Assembly: GCF_001714725.1 (NCBI RefSeq)
Contig: NZ_CP016447.1
Span: forward strand, 948,501-1,012,500
Source of the DNA: Acidovorax sp. RAC01
GTDB taxonomy: Bacteria > Pseudomonadota > Gammaproteobacteria > Burkholderiales > Burkholderiaceae_C
Direction: 5' to 3'
DNA: 64,000 bases
The position numbers were made by a program, and so were the translations under genes. Each line of letters starts with the position of its first letter. The stretch's first letter is position 1. Shown piece after piece: positions 8,196 through 17,482 of this stretch. The notes beneath the pieces were generated by a model. It had not been told where the DNA came from and ran no database searches. It saw nothing but the letters and a program-made list of their open reading frames with translations.

Positions 8196-9104
8196 TCAGG
8201 CCGTGCGGCGCGCCAGCAGCGCGTTGGCGGCACGAGAGTGGGGCCTCCGGCCGAGAAAGTCGCTGATGAACGCACCCGCATCGATAAGCCTGTCCAGGTC
8301 GATACCCGTCTCCACCCCCATGCCTTGCAGCATGTAGACCACATCTTCGGTAGCCAAGTTGCCCGTGGCGCCCTTCGCATACGGGCAGCCGCCCAGGCCC
8401 GCAATCGATGTCTGGAAGTTCCACACGCCCAGCTCCAGGGCAGCCAGCGTGTTGGCCAGCGCCTGGCCGTAGGTGTCGTGAAAGTGGCCCGACACCGCGT
8501 CGATGCCGAAGTGCTGCAGCGTGGCCTCCAGCGCGCGCTGCACCTTGCCCGGCGTGCCCACGCCAATGGTGTCGGCCACGTCCACGCGCTGCACGCCGAT
8601 GCCCTGGAGCAGGCCGGCGAGGTACGCCACGCGCTCAGGCGCAATGTCGCCCTCGTACGGGCAGCCCACGGTGCAGCTCATGGCACCACGCACGCGGATG
8701 CCGGCAGCCAGAGCAGCCTGCACCACAGGCGCAAAGCGCTCGATGCTCTCGGCAATGCTGCAGTTGATGTTGCGCTGGCTGAAGGCCTCGCTGGCCGAGC
8801 CGAACACCACGATTTCATCGGGCTGGTCGAGCACAGCGGCTTCAAAGCCCTTGAGGTTGGGCGTGAGCACCGAGTACGCCACGCCCGGCTGGCGCGAAAT
8901 GCCGCTCATCACCTCGTGGTTGTCGGCCATCTGCGGCACCCACTTGGGCGACACGTAGCTGGTGACCTCGATCTCCTGCAAGCCCGCAGCCTGCAGTCGG
9001 TGTACCAGCTCGATCTTGACGGCGGCGGGGACGGGGGTCTTTTCGTTCTGCAGGCCGTCGCGCGGGCCGACATCGATGAGTTGAACGCGGGAGGGAATGC
9101 TCAT
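8196..9104 (-). CDS. mvaB: Hydroxymethylglutaryl-CoA lyase
   Basis: This enzyme cleaves 3-hydroxy-3-methylglutaryl-CoA to acetyl-CoA and acetoacetate, the last step of leucine breakdown. It has 302 aa, as usual. The motif VGPRDGLQNE near the N-terminus, the metal-binding HFHDTYGQA and the catalytic-cysteine loop GLGGCPYAKGATGNLATED are all intact. It lies on the same strand as mccA, mccB and the methylglutaconyl-CoA hydratase, but is separated from them by a plus-strand block (10231-13201) and a LysR gene. The pathway operon therefore appears interrupted. Confidence 0.95.
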   Translation of the reverse strand: MSIPSRVQLIDVGPRDGLQNEKTPVPAAVKIELVHRLQAAGLQEIEVTSYVSPKWVPQMADNHEVMSGISRQPGVAYSVLTPNLKGFEAAVLDQPDEIVVFGSASEAFSQRNINCSIAESIERFAPVVQAALAAGIRVRGAMSCTVGCPYEGDIAPERVAYLAGLLQGIGVQRVDVADTIGVGTPGKVQRALEATLQHFGIDAVSGHFHDTYGQALANTLAALELGVWNFQTSIAGLGGCPYAKGATGNLATEDVVYMLQGMGVETGIDLDRLIDAGAFISDFLGRRPHSRAANALLARRTA

Positions 9105-9212
9105 GGGGCTACCAGTTCAAGAGGACACAAAACACCAAGGATGCTCGATTGTCTGGCGTGTGCCCCGCCGGGGCCACCCCATTTCCTGCCAGTCCATTCG
9201 CCGGACGCGCCA

Positions 9213-10130
9213 TCAGGCTGCCCGGACATTCGCGCCTTCCACCTCGTCGCGCAGCAGCGCCACCATGGCCTGCGCCGCCAGCGACAGCGGCCGCCCGCGC
9301 AGCGTGATCAGGCCGATGGGCCGGTGCAGCACGGGCGCCTTCAGTGGCCGGGTGACCACTTCGGGCCGCTGCACCACCTGCGCGGCCAGCTCGGGCAGCG
9401 CGCTCACGCCCAGCCCTGCTGCCACCATGGCGGCGATGGTGGCCAGGTGCTCCACCTCGTAGCGGGGCGCAAAACGGATGCGGTGGGTCAGCAGGGCCTC
9501 CTGCGCGTACTGGCGCACGCTGGTGCCGGCGGGCATGGAGATGTGGGGCATCGCGGCCACATCGGCCCAGGCCACGGCGCTGCGCCCCCGGGCCAGCGGG
9601 TGCTGGCGGCCCATCAGCAGCACAAAGCGGTCAGACACCAGCGGGGTGTAGTCCAGATCGGCGTACGCCGGGTTGGCCGCCGTCAGGGCAAAGTCCACCC
9701 GGCCTGCGCGCACCATGTCAAACGCCGGGCCGGCCAGGCTGTCAAACAGCTCCAGCTGCACGCCCGGGTACTGGGCCGCAAAGCGGGCAAAGGCCCGCGG
9801 TACGGCGCCCGCTGCGAGCGATGGCAGCGCAGCCAGGGCAATGCGCCCCACCTGCAATTGCGCCACCTCCTGCACGCGGCGCACGGTTTCATCCATCTGG
9901 TGGCGCAAAAAGCGCGCCTGCTCGGCAAACACCTCGCCCGCCTGCGTGAGCTGCACCGTGCGCGTGGTGCGGTCAAACAGCCGTGCGCCCAGCATCTCCT
10001 CCAGCCGCGCCACGGTACCCGACACCGCCGACTGCGACAGGTGCATCTGCAGCGCAGTGCGCCGAAAGCTCAGCGTGTCTGCCAGTGACAGGAACACATC
10101 CACCTCGCGGGCAGACCAATTGATCTTCAT
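9213..10130 (-). CDS. LysR-type transcriptional regulator
   Basis: A 305-aa LTTR. The N-terminal winged helix-turn-helix covers about residues 1-60 (FLSLADTLSFRRTALQMHLS then QSAVSGTVARLEEMLGARLF), followed by a substrate-binding domain. It is divergent from the dehydrogenase-BKACE-Bug operon starting at 10231, so it very likely controls that operon. The 100-bp shared intergenic region contains CGAT-N6-ATCG at 10134-10147, a possible half-site pair. The inducer is unknown but is probably the substrate or an intermediate of the neighbouring pathway. Confidence 0.9.
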   Translation of the reverse strand: MKINWSAREVDVFLSLADTLSFRRTALQMHLSQSAVSGTVARLEEMLGARLFDRTTRTVQLTQAGEVFAEQARFLRHQMDETVRRVQEVAQLQVGRIALAALPSLAAGAVPRAFARFAAQYPGVQLELFDSLAGPAFDMVRAGRVDFALTAANPAYADLDYTPLVSDRFVLLMGRQHPLARGRSAVAWADVAAMPHISMPAGTSVRQYAQEALLTHRIRFAPRYEVEHLATIAAMVAAGLGVSALPELAAQVVQRPEVVTRPLKAPVLHRPIGLITLRGRPLSLAAQAMVALLRDEVEGANVRAA

Positions 10131-10230
10131 AGCCGATCAGTCTATCGAAAAAGACGTCTGGACCGCGCAATGACGGCTGCCTAGACTGGCCTCTGAAGCG
10201 AACGGATTCGCCCAACGACAAGGAGAAAGG

Positions 10231-11238
10231 ATGGACCCGATGGACAAGAGTTCGCCACGCAACGCCCGCACCGTGGTCGTCGGTGGCGGCACCATGGGCG
10301 CCGATGTGGCCGTGGTGCTGGCCCGGGGCGGCGCCCACGTCACGGTGGTCGACCCGCACGCCGACCGCCGCGCACTGCTGCTGCCCCACATCGCGCAAGA
10401 GCTGGCCGCCGCAGGCCAGGCCACCCACGCAGGCCCGGTGCAGGTGTGCGCCAGCCTGCAGGATGTGGACTGGAGCGGCGTGGTGCTGGTGGTGGAATGC
10501 ATCACCGAGCAACTGGCTGCCAAACAAAAGCTGTTTGCCGAGCTGGAAACCGTGGCGCCCCCAAACGCCGTGCTGGCCAGCAACAGCTCGGGCTTTCCCA
10601 TCAGTGCCATTGCCCAGGGGCTGACCACGGCGCAGCGCATGCTGGGGCTGCACTTTTTCATGCCCGCCCACCTGGTGCCGCTGGTGGAGGTGGTGCTGGG
10701 CGAGCGCAGCAACCCGGCCCTGGGCACCTGGCTGCACGCCTTCATGCGCGGCTGCGGCAGCGTGCCGGTGCTGGTCAGGAAGGACAAGCCCGGCTTTCTG
10801 GCCAACCGCATGCAGCACGCGCTCTCGCGCGAGGCCTTTGCGCTCATCGACGAAGGCATCGCCTCGCCGGAGGACGTGGACGCCGCCGTGCGCTTTGGCT
10901 TCGGCTTCCGCTTTCTGGCGGCCGGCCCTGTGCTGCAGCGCGACCACGCAGGCATTGAGGTGCACACCGCCGCAGCCGCCACCATGTACCCCACGCTGTC
11001 GAACACCGACATCCCCGCCCAGGCCCTGCGCGACAAGGTGGCCCAGGGCCAGCTCGGCATGAAGACGGGCAAGGGCTTTTTCGACTGGCCCGAAGACCGC
11101 AAGCAGGCCGAACGCGCGCGCTACGACACCCTGCTGCGCCAGGGCCTGGCCCTGCTTGCCAGCGAGTTGCCCACCATCGAGCCCCCCGCCGACACGTCAC
11201 CGACGGACACCCCAACGACCACTGGAGCCCGCGCATGA
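10231..11238 (+). CDS. 3-hydroxyacyl-CoA dehydrogenase-family NAD-dependent dehydrogenase (carnitine dehydrogenase-like)
   Basis: A 335-aa cytoplasmic dehydrogenase. The N-terminal Rossmann motif VVVGGGTMGADVAVVLARGG binds NAD, LASNSSGFPIS and LGLHFFMPAHLVPLVEVV are family motifs, and the C-terminal domain ends in LGMKTGKGFFDW. The single-domain length matches 3-hydroxybutyryl-CoA and L-carnitine dehydrogenases. It overlaps the following BKACE gene by ATGA. A dehydrogenase that makes a beta-keto acid beside an enzyme that cleaves beta-keto acids implies a two-step route. In the carnitine pathway the same pairing is known, but the substrate here is not proved. AAGGAG precedes the ATG. Confidence 0.85.
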   Translation: MDPMDKSSPRNARTVVVGGGTMGADVAVVLARGGAHVTVVDPHADRRALLLPHIAQELAAAGQATHAGPVQVCASLQDVDWSGVVLVVECITEQLAAKQKLFAELETVAPPNAVLASNSSGFPISAIAQGLTTAQRMLGLHFFMPAHLVPLVEVVLGERSNPALGTWLHAFMRGCGSVPVLVRKDKPGFLANRMQHALSREAFALIDEGIASPEDVDAAVRFGFGFRFLAAGPVLQRDHAGIEVHTAAAATMYPTLSNTDIPAQALRDKVAQGQLGMKTGKGFFDWPEDRKQAERARYDTLLRQGLALLASELPTIEPPADTSPTDTPTTTGARA

Positions 11239-12092
11239 GTGCATCGCCCGCATCACCCACCATTGCCAGCCAGTGGGTTGACCCACTGATCGTGACCGTG
11301 GCGCCCAACGGCGCTTACAAGCAGCCTGCCGACCACCCCGCCGTGCCCATCGCGCCCGCCACGCTGGCTACCACGGCCAAGGCCTGCCTGGATGCGGGCG
11401 CTGCCATGCTGCACATGCACATCCGCGACGCGCAAGGCCGCCACAGCCTCGACGTGGAGGGCTACCGCGAGGCGCAGCGCGTGGTGCGCCAGGCCGTGGG
11501 CGACGCGATGGTCATCCAGATCACCAGCGAAGCCGCAGGCGTGTACCAGGCCCCCGCGCAGATCGCCATGGTGGAGGCCCTGCAACCCGAGGCCGTGTCC
11601 ATCGGACTGCGCGAAGTGGACAAGCCCGAGATCGGCGAAGCCGGACTGCAGCGCTTCTTCACTGGCCTGGCCAAGCACCGCACCATGGTGCAGGTCATCC
11701 TGTACGACATAGCCGACCTGCGCCGCTGGCAGGCACTGCGCGCCAGTGGCGTGGTGCCGGATGCGCCCTGGTTCCTGCTGTTTGTGCTCGGCCGCTACAG
11801 CGCGGGCCAGACCTCCAGCCCGCGCGACCTGCTGCCGTTTTTGAACGCCCACGATGGCCCCGAACCGTGGGCCGTGTGTGCCTTCGGTGCAGCCGAAAAC
11901 GCCTGCGTGGCCGCCGCCGCCGTGTTTGGCGGCCACGCCCGCGTGGGGTTTGAAAACAACCTGCTGTGCAAGGACGGCAGCGTGGCCCCCGACAACACCG
12001 CGCTGGTGCGCCAGGCCGTCGAAGCCGCCGCCGCGCTGGGCCGCCCGCTGGCCACCGCCGCCGACATCCGGCAGCGCTTTGGCGCAGCCTGA
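11235..12092 (+). CDS. Beta-keto acid cleavage enzyme (BKACE, DUF849)
   Basis: A 285-aa member of the BKACE family, zinc-dependent TIM-barrel enzymes that join a beta-keto acid with acetyl-CoA to give acetoacetyl-CoA and a new acid or CoA ester. The metal pair His60 and His62 lies in MLHMHIRDAQGRHSLD, and PNGAYK near the N-terminus is the family's opening strand. Family members use 3-keto-5-aminohexanoate, dehydrocarnitine and others, and the side chain of the substrate cannot be read here. It is translationally coupled to the dehydrogenase and followed by a Bug binding protein that may bring in the substrate. Confidence 0.9.
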   Translation: MSASPASPTIASQWVDPLIVTVAPNGAYKQPADHPAVPIAPATLATTAKACLDAGAAMLHMHIRDAQGRHSLDVEGYREAQRVVRQAVGDAMVIQITSEAAGVYQAPAQIAMVEALQPEAVSIGLREVDKPEIGEAGLQRFFTGLAKHRTMVQVILYDIADLRRWQALRASGVVPDAPWFLLFVLGRYSAGQTSSPRDLLPFLNAHDGPEPWAVCAFGAAENACVAAAAVFGGHARVGFENNLLCKDGSVAPDNTALVRQAVEAAAALGRPLATAADIRQRFGAA

Positions 12093-12160
12093 GAACGCGC
12101 CTCACCCATTGAACCCAACCCGCAGCAGACGGGCTTCATCCATCCCCACCGGAGACAGAC

Positions 12161-13201
12161 ATGTACACTGCAAACGCTTTTTCAGCCGCCATTTCGACCA
12201 CCTTCACCCCCACCCGCCGCGCCGCGCTGCAAGCCGCCTTCGCCGTGCCCCTGGCCCTGGGCATAGCAGGCCATGCTGCTGCGCAAACAGCGGCCACCGC
12301 CTTCCCCAGCAAGACCATCCGCTTTGTGGTGCCCTACCCGCCCGGCGGCCCCACCGACCTGATGGCCCGCATGCTGCAGCCCGAGCTGCAAAGCCGTCTG
12401 GGTGTGACCGTGGTGGTGGACAACAAGGGCGGCGCTGGTGGCAACACTGGCAGCGCCGAGGTCGCCAAGCAGGCACCGGCCGACGGCCACACCCTGCTGC
12501 TGGCCGCCAGCGGCCCGATGGCGGTCAACCCGTCGCTGTACGCCAGCATGCCGTTCAACCCGATGTCGGACCTGGCACCGGTGATCCAGCTGTCGGCGTT
12601 CCCGCTGGTGCTCGAGGCCCACCCCTCGCTGGGCGTGAAAACGGTGGCTGAGCTGCTCGCCATGGCCAAGGCCGGCAAGCCGGTGCTGAGCTACGCGTCT
12701 GCCGGCAACGGCACACCGCAGCACCTGGCGGGCGAGCTGTTCAACACCACTGCGGGCGTGAAGATGGGACACATCCCCTACCGTGGAGCTGGCCCCGCGC
12801 TCAACGACCTGATCGGCGGGCAGGTGAACGTGATGTTTGACATCGTGGGCAGCTCCCTGCCCCACATCCAGGCGGGCAAACTCATCCCGCTGGCCGTCAC
12901 CTCCAGCGAACGCGCCAAGGTGTTGCCCAATGTGCCCACCATGGCCGAGGCCGGCATTGCGGGCTACCAGATCACCGGCTGGCACGGCATTGCAGTGCGC
13001 GCAGGCACCCCGCAAGCCACCATCGACAAGCTCAACGCCACGGTGAATGCGATCTTCAAAGAACCCGCCTTCCGCGCCAAATGGGAAGCCATTGGCACGC
13101 CCGTAGTCGGGGGCACGGCGGCAGACTTTGGGGCGCTCATCAAGGCCGACGCGCAGCGACTGGGCAAGCTGGTGCGCGATGCCGGCGTGACGGTGGATTG
13201 A
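12161..13201 (+). CDS. Bug-type (tripartite tricarboxylate transporter family) periplasmic binding protein
   Basis: A 346-aa Bug-family protein with a long N-terminal export signal containing TRRAALQ (possibly Tat) and ending AAAQTA at about residue 44. FPSKTIRFVVPYPPGGPTD is the diagnostic start of the mature domain, and VVDNKGGAGGNTGS follows. No TctA/TctB membrane genes are adjacent, which is usual for Bug proteins in Burkholderiales. It is the third gene of the LysR-controlled unit, so it probably binds the acid processed by the dehydrogenase and BKACE enzyme. Confidence 0.92.
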   Translation: MYTANAFSAAISTTFTPTRRAALQAAFAVPLALGIAGHAAAQTAATAFPSKTIRFVVPYPPGGPTDLMARMLQPELQSRLGVTVVVDNKGGAGGNTGSAEVAKQAPADGHTLLLAASGPMAVNPSLYASMPFNPMSDLAPVIQLSAFPLVLEAHPSLGVKTVAELLAMAKAGKPVLSYASAGNGTPQHLAGELFNTTAGVKMGHIPYRGAGPALNDLIGGQVNVMFDIVGSSLPHIQAGKLIPLAVTSSERAKVLPNVPTMAEAGIAGYQITGWHGIAVRAGTPQATIDKLNATVNAIFKEPAFRAKWEAIGTPVVGGTAADFGALIKADAQRLGKLVRDAGVTVD

Positions 13202-13240
13202 ACCCGGCGCCTGCCCTTTTTCGCATGGCAGTGCAGGGGG

Positions 13241-13699
13241 CTAAGCGGCCGGTCTGGAGCGCAGGCGTAGCAACAACCAGCCCGCTGCGACGCCCGTCAT
13301 GCTGGCCAGCAGCATCACGGCACCGGCCACGATCTTGACGGCGGTGGAACCGCTGATCTCAGCCTGCGAAGGGTCTTGGGCGGAGTAGCGCACCGACACG
13401 GTTTCGCCCACCCGGTGGATCGCCTGCTGTTGGCGTGCGACCGAATCCGTGAAAGTGATCCGACGTCCGTCGCCGGCCACGAATTCGACCACGCTCTTCT
13501 TGGAGAGCCCCCGCCGGTGCGAGGGACCGGTCATGATTTCCTCGTGCGCCACCACCCGGCCCTGGGCAGTCTGCGTGCCACCCAGCATGTTCAGGCCAGA
13601 CGCCAGCATCCACGCCGCACCCAGCCCCGTGAGAAGGCTGGGGACCAGCAGGATCCAGCCCAAAGGGCCCAGTAAGCCGCGAAACGAGAAGGTGCTCAT
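13241..13699 (-). CDS. DUF3592 membrane protein
   Basis: A 152-aa protein with two hydrophobic segments (about residues 10-38 and 117-145) flanking an extracytoplasmic region with TAQGRVVAHEE and GETVSVRYSAQDPSQAEI, the DUF3592 pattern. Function is unknown for the family. It lies 39 bp downstream of the ghrA-like gene on the same strand and converges with the Bug gene. Confidence 0.8.
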   Translation of the reverse strand: MSTFSFRGLLGPLGWILLVPSLLTGLGAAWMLASGLNMLGGTQTAQGRVVAHEEIMTGPSHRRGLSKKSVVEFVAGDGRRITFTDSVARQQQAIHRVGETVSVRYSAQDPSQAEISGSTAVKIVAGAVMLLASMTGVAAGWLLLRLRSRPAA

Positions 13700-13738
13700 G
13701 CCGCCATTCTCTGTGGTGCAAAACCGATGCCCCGGGGG

Positions 13739-14659
13739 TCAGTACCCGCGACCAGGGTTTACCACCCCGGCCACGGCCTCGCCGCGCTCCAACGCCGCCA
13801 TCTTGCGTGCAATCTGGGCAATGCTCTCGTCGCGCAGCGTGCGCGCCGAGGTGTGGGGCGTGACGTTGATGCGCGGGTGCGTCCAGAACGCATGGCCTGC
13901 GGGCAACGGCTCGGTGCGGAACACATCGAGCGTGGCGCCTGCCACATGGCCGCTGTCGATGGCGGCCAGCAGGTCGTCGTCCACCAGGTGCGCGCCGCGC
14001 GCCACATTGATCACGTAGGCACCGGGCAACAGGCGGCCCAGCGTGTCCTTGTTGATCACATTGGCCGTGTCGGGCGTGAGCGGCAGCAGGTTGACCAGCA
14101 CGCGGCTGGCAGACAGAAAGTCATTGAACTGGTCCGCCCCCGCGAAAGCGCGCACACCGTCGATGGCCTTGGGGCTGCGGCTCCAGCCGTTGATGGGAAA
14201 GTCAAACTGCGCCAGCGCCTTGGCAACCCGCTCGCCCAGCACGCCCAGGCCCATCACGCCGATGGGGTAATGGCTGCGCAGGCGCGGCTTGCGGTAGCCC
14301 CAGCGGCCGGCCTGGGTGTCGGCCTCATAGCCGTCCAACTCGCGGAAGTGGCGAATGACCGCGTGGCACACGTACTCGGCCATCTGCACCGCCATGCCCG
14401 CGTCGTCCAGGCGCACCACCAGGGCCTTGGGAGGCAGCCGCAGCTTGAGCAGGGCATCCACCCCCGCGCCAATGTTGAACAGGGCTTTGAGCGCTGGCTG
14501 TTCGTCCATGAACTGCTGGGGTGGTGCCCAGACCACGGCGTAGTCGGCCTGCGGGGCGCCGGGTTGCCACACGGAAATCTCAGCGTTGGGCAATGCAGCG
14601 GAGAGCCCCTGAAGCCAGGGCTCGGGCTTGGTATCGGTACAGCAAAAGGTGATTTTCAT
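13739..14659 (-). CDS. ghrA: Glyoxylate/hydroxypyruvate reductase A (D-2-hydroxyacid dehydrogenase family)
   Basis: A 306-aa NAD(P)H-dependent reductase of glyoxylate and hydroxypyruvate. It has the nucleotide-binding GLGVLGERVAKAL, the catalytic Arg in VINVARGAHLVDDDLL, Glu in DVFRTEPLP and His in INVTPHTSA. I start at the ATG at 14659 because it gives the canonical MKITFCC opening; the upstream 20 codons look untranslated. It sits 63 bp after mccA on the same strand and could be co-transcribed, though its reaction has no obvious part in leucine breakdown. Confidence 0.88.
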   Translation of the reverse strand: MKITFCCTDTKPEPWLQGLSAALPNAEISVWQPGAPQADYAVVWAPPQQFMDEQPALKALFNIGAGVDALLKLRLPPKALVVRLDDAGMAVQMAEYVCHAVIRHFRELDGYEADTQAGRWGYRKPRLRSHYPIGVMGLGVLGERVAKALAQFDFPINGWSRSPKAIDGVRAFAGADQFNDFLSASRVLVNLLPLTPDTANVINKDTLGRLLPGAYVINVARGAHLVDDDLLAAIDSGHVAGATLDVFRTEPLPAGHAFWTHPRINVTPHTSARTLRDESIAQIARKMAALERGEAVAGVVNPGRGY

Positions 14660-14722
14660 GGCGGCCAAGGGTAGCCGCATTGGGCGCCTTGCGCTGTCAC
14701 CAGCAGGGCGCCCCAGCAAGGC

Positions 14723-16750
14723 TCAAGTCTTTTCGGCCACCACCAGCTTGAGCAGCTCTGCCCCCTCGGTCACCTGGTCGCCCGGCGCGTACAGCAGCTC
14801 CTGCACTACACCATCCGAAGGGGCAGCAATGGTGTGTTCCATCTTCATGGCTTCCATCACGGCCAGGGGTTGGCCCTTGGTCACGGCGTCGCCCGCCTTC
14901 ACCGCAAACGACACCACCTTGCCAGGCATAGGGGCTGTGAGGCGCCCGCCTTCGGCCGCAGCCTCGCCCGCGTGCGCCAGCAGGTCGATGGCCGTGATCT
15001 GCGTGGCGCCCAGCGGGGTGAACACATGGTCCACCTCGCCCTGGGCATACACAGCGGCACGTGTGCGCTGGCCTGCAAACTGCAATTCGATGCCCTGCCC
15101 CACAGCGCTGAACACGAACGGCCCGGCCACGGCGGCATCGCCCTCACCGACGGCCAGATGCAGGCTGCCACCACGCTCGTAGGTCAGCAGCGCCTTGGCG
15201 TGCTCGCCGCCAAACTCGAACTCAAACCGGCGCTGCACCACGCCATGGGTATGGAAACCATCGCGGCGGCTGAACGGGTCCACGCCTTCGCTGGCGCGCT
15301 CGTTCAGCAGGGTTTGCGCCACGGCGGCCGCAGCGGCCAGCGGCAGGCCCACGGGCTCCTGGTGGAACAGCACGGCCTGTTCGCGCGGGATCAGCGCGGT
15401 ATCCAGCCTGGCTTGCGCAAACGCGTCCGTGCGCGCCACGCGGCGCAAAAACTGCACATTGGTGGCCAGGCCCACGATGTGCGTCTGCGCCAGCGCTTCA
15501 TCGAGCCGCGCCAGCGCCTGCGCACGCGTGTCGCCATGCACGATGAGCTTGGCCACCATGGAGTCGTAGAACGGGCTGATCGCATCACCCTGGCGCACGC
15601 CGGAGTCCACACGAACAGCACCCCGCTCAAACGTCACGCACTCGGGCAGCGCATACACGTTGAGCGCGCCGGTGGCAGGCAGGAAGTTGTTGTCGGGGTT
15701 CTCTGCGCAGATGCGGGCCTCGATGGCGTGGCCTGTGATGCGCAGGTCTTGCTGCTGGAGCGGCAAGGGCTCGCCCGACGCCACACGCAGTTGCCACTCC
15801 ACCAGGTCGAGGCCTGTGATGGCCTCGGTCACGGGGTGCTCCACCTGCAGGCGGGTGTTCATCTCCATGAAGTAGAACTTCATCTGCTCGGGCGCGTCGT
15901 AGCCGCCGGGCTGCTCGACGATGAATTCCACCGTGCCTGCGCCCACGTAATTCACCGCCCGTGCTGCGGCCACGGCAGCCTCGCCCATGCGGGCGCGCAG
16001 CTCCGGCGTCATGCCGGGGGCAGGCGCTTCCTCCAGCACCTTCTGGTGGCGGCGCTGCACCGAGCAATCGCGCTCAAACAGGTACACGCAGTTGCCGTGC
16101 GTGTCGCCAAACACCTGGATCTCAATGTGGCGCGGGCGCTGCACGTATTTTTCGACCAGCACCGCGTCGTCGCCAAAGCTGTTGACGGCCTCGCGCTTGC
16201 AGGAGTCGAGCGCCGCCGCAAAGTCCTCGGCCTTGTCCACGGCGCGCATGCCCTTGCCACCACCGCCCGCGCTGGCTTTGATGAGCACCGGGTAGCCAAT
16301 GCGGTCCGCCTCGCGTTGCAGCAGTGCCGGGTCCTGGTCCGCACCGTGGTAGCCGGGTACCAGGGGCACCTGGGCCTGCTCCATCAGGCGCTTGGACTCG
16401 GCCTTCAGCCCCATCGCATTGATCGCGCTGGCGGGGGGACCGATGAAGACCAGGCCCGCGTCGGCACAGGCCTTGGCGAAGTCTTCGTTCTCGCTCAGAA
16501 AACCGTAGCCAGGGTGAATGGCCTGCGCGCCCGTGGCCTTGGCCGCGTCGATGATGCGCTCCCAGCGCAGGTAGCTGTCCTTGGGTGCGCTGCCGCCAAT
16601 GTGCACGGCCTCGTCGCACACGGCGACATGTTTGGCGTTAGCGTCGGCGTCGGAATACACGGCGACAGTCTTCACGCCCAGACGCTTGGCCGTGGCGGCC
16701 ACTCGGCAAGCGATCTCACCGCGATTGGCAATCAAAATTTTCGTAAACAT
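14723..16750 (-). CDS. mccA: 3-methylcrotonyl-CoA carboxylase biotin-carrying alpha subunit
   Basis: A 675-aa biotin-dependent acyl-CoA carboxylase subunit, cytoplasmic. Domains in order: biotin carboxylase N-domain (ILIANRGEIACRVAATAKRL), ATP-grasp with the glycine-rich KASAGGGGKGMR, carboxylase C-domain, linker, and a C-terminal biotinyl domain with VMEAMKMEHTIAAP (biotin Lys about 636). The methylcrotonyl assignment rests on context: mccB, methylglutaconyl-CoA hydratase and HMG-CoA lyase are all in the same series. The sequence alone would also fit other acyl-CoA carboxylases. Its ATG directly follows the DUF4126 stop codon. Confidence 0.92.
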   Translation of the reverse strand: MFTKILIANRGEIACRVAATAKRLGVKTVAVYSDADANAKHVAVCDEAVHIGGSAPKDSYLRWERIIDAAKATGAQAIHPGYGFLSENEDFAKACADAGLVFIGPPASAINAMGLKAESKRLMEQAQVPLVPGYHGADQDPALLQREADRIGYPVLIKASAGGGGKGMRAVDKAEDFAAALDSCKREAVNSFGDDAVLVEKYVQRPRHIEIQVFGDTHGNCVYLFERDCSVQRRHQKVLEEAPAPGMTPELRARMGEAAVAAARAVNYVGAGTVEFIVEQPGGYDAPEQMKFYFMEMNTRLQVEHPVTEAITGLDLVEWQLRVASGEPLPLQQQDLRITGHAIEARICAENPDNNFLPATGALNVYALPECVTFERGAVRVDSGVRQGDAISPFYDSMVAKLIVHGDTRAQALARLDEALAQTHIVGLATNVQFLRRVARTDAFAQARLDTALIPREQAVLFHQEPVGLPLAAAAAVAQTLLNERASEGVDPFSRRDGFHTHGVVQRRFEFEFGGEHAKALLTYERGGSLHLAVGEGDAAVAGPFVFSAVGQGIELQFAGQRTRAAVYAQGEVDHVFTPLGATQITAIDLLAHAGEAAAEGGRLTAPMPGKVVSFAVKAGDAVTKGQPLAVMEAMKMEHTIAAPSDGVVQELLYAPGDQVTEGAELLKLVVAEKT

Positions 16751-17470
16751 CTAAGCCACCTTGGCAGAACCAGAAAAGAAAGAGGACAAGCGCCGCACCA
16801 CGGCGCGCAGAAACTTGAACAGCACCACCAGCAGCAGTACGGACACCACCACCATCACAACCAACGCAACACCAAACGCCACCGGGTGCTGTGTGGCCAG
16901 CCACACCACGGCCACGACCAGGCCGTCTTCCAGGAACGACAGCCCCCAGTTGGAAAACGGCTCGGGCGAGGTGTTCACGGCGGCGCGGGTGGTCATCTTG
17001 GTGGCCAAGGCCGTGGCAGAGAGCGAGCCGCCCAGCAGCCCCGCGACCACGGCCATGGTGGCGTTGTCGGCGCCAAACACGCCATAGGCCAACGCAGCGC
17101 CCGCAGGCACGCGAATGAAGGCGTGGATGGCATCCCAGGCGCTGTCCACCCAGGGCACCTTGTCGGCAAAAAACTCCACCATGAGCATGAAGCCACTGAC
17201 GAGCAACACCAGCGGATGCTCCAGCATCGCCAGGCCCGGCGGCAGCGGCATCCAGCCCAGCACACCCATCATTCCGACCAGGAACACCACGGCATACAGC
17301 CGAAAACCGCTGGCCCAGCCCAGTGCGGCGGCCAGCGCCAGCAGGCTGGGCATGTCGAGCTTCGCAGTTGCTGTGGCTGCCGCGTCGCCCACGGCGCGCG
17401 CGGTGCCGCCATCCACATGCAGCCCCAGCGTGTGGAGCCACTGCACGATGTTGAACCAGAGGGTGTCCAT
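16751..17470 (-). CDS. DUF4126 multi-span membrane protein
   Basis: A 239-aa inner-membrane protein with about six hydrophobic segments. GWASGFRLYAVVFLVGMMG and NWGLSFLEDGLVVAV fit DUF4126. Its stop codon abuts the mccA start, and it lies 12 bp after the enoyl-CoA hydratase gene, so it is embedded in the leucine operon. Function is unknown; the embedding suggests either a role in membrane handling of the pathway or simple hitchhiking. Confidence 0.82.
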   Translation of the reverse strand: MDTLWFNIVQWLHTLGLHVDGGTARAVGDAAATATAKLDMPSLLALAAALGWASGFRLYAVVFLVGMMGVLGWMPLPPGLAMLEHPLVLLVSGFMLMVEFFADKVPWVDSAWDAIHAFIRVPAGAALAYGVFGADNATMAVVAGLLGGSLSATALATKMTTRAAVNTSPEPFSNWGLSFLEDGLVVAVVWLATQHPVAFGVALVVMVVVSVLLLVVLFKFLRAVVRRLSSFFSGSAKVA

Positions 17471-17482
17471 GGGCGGTTAAGG

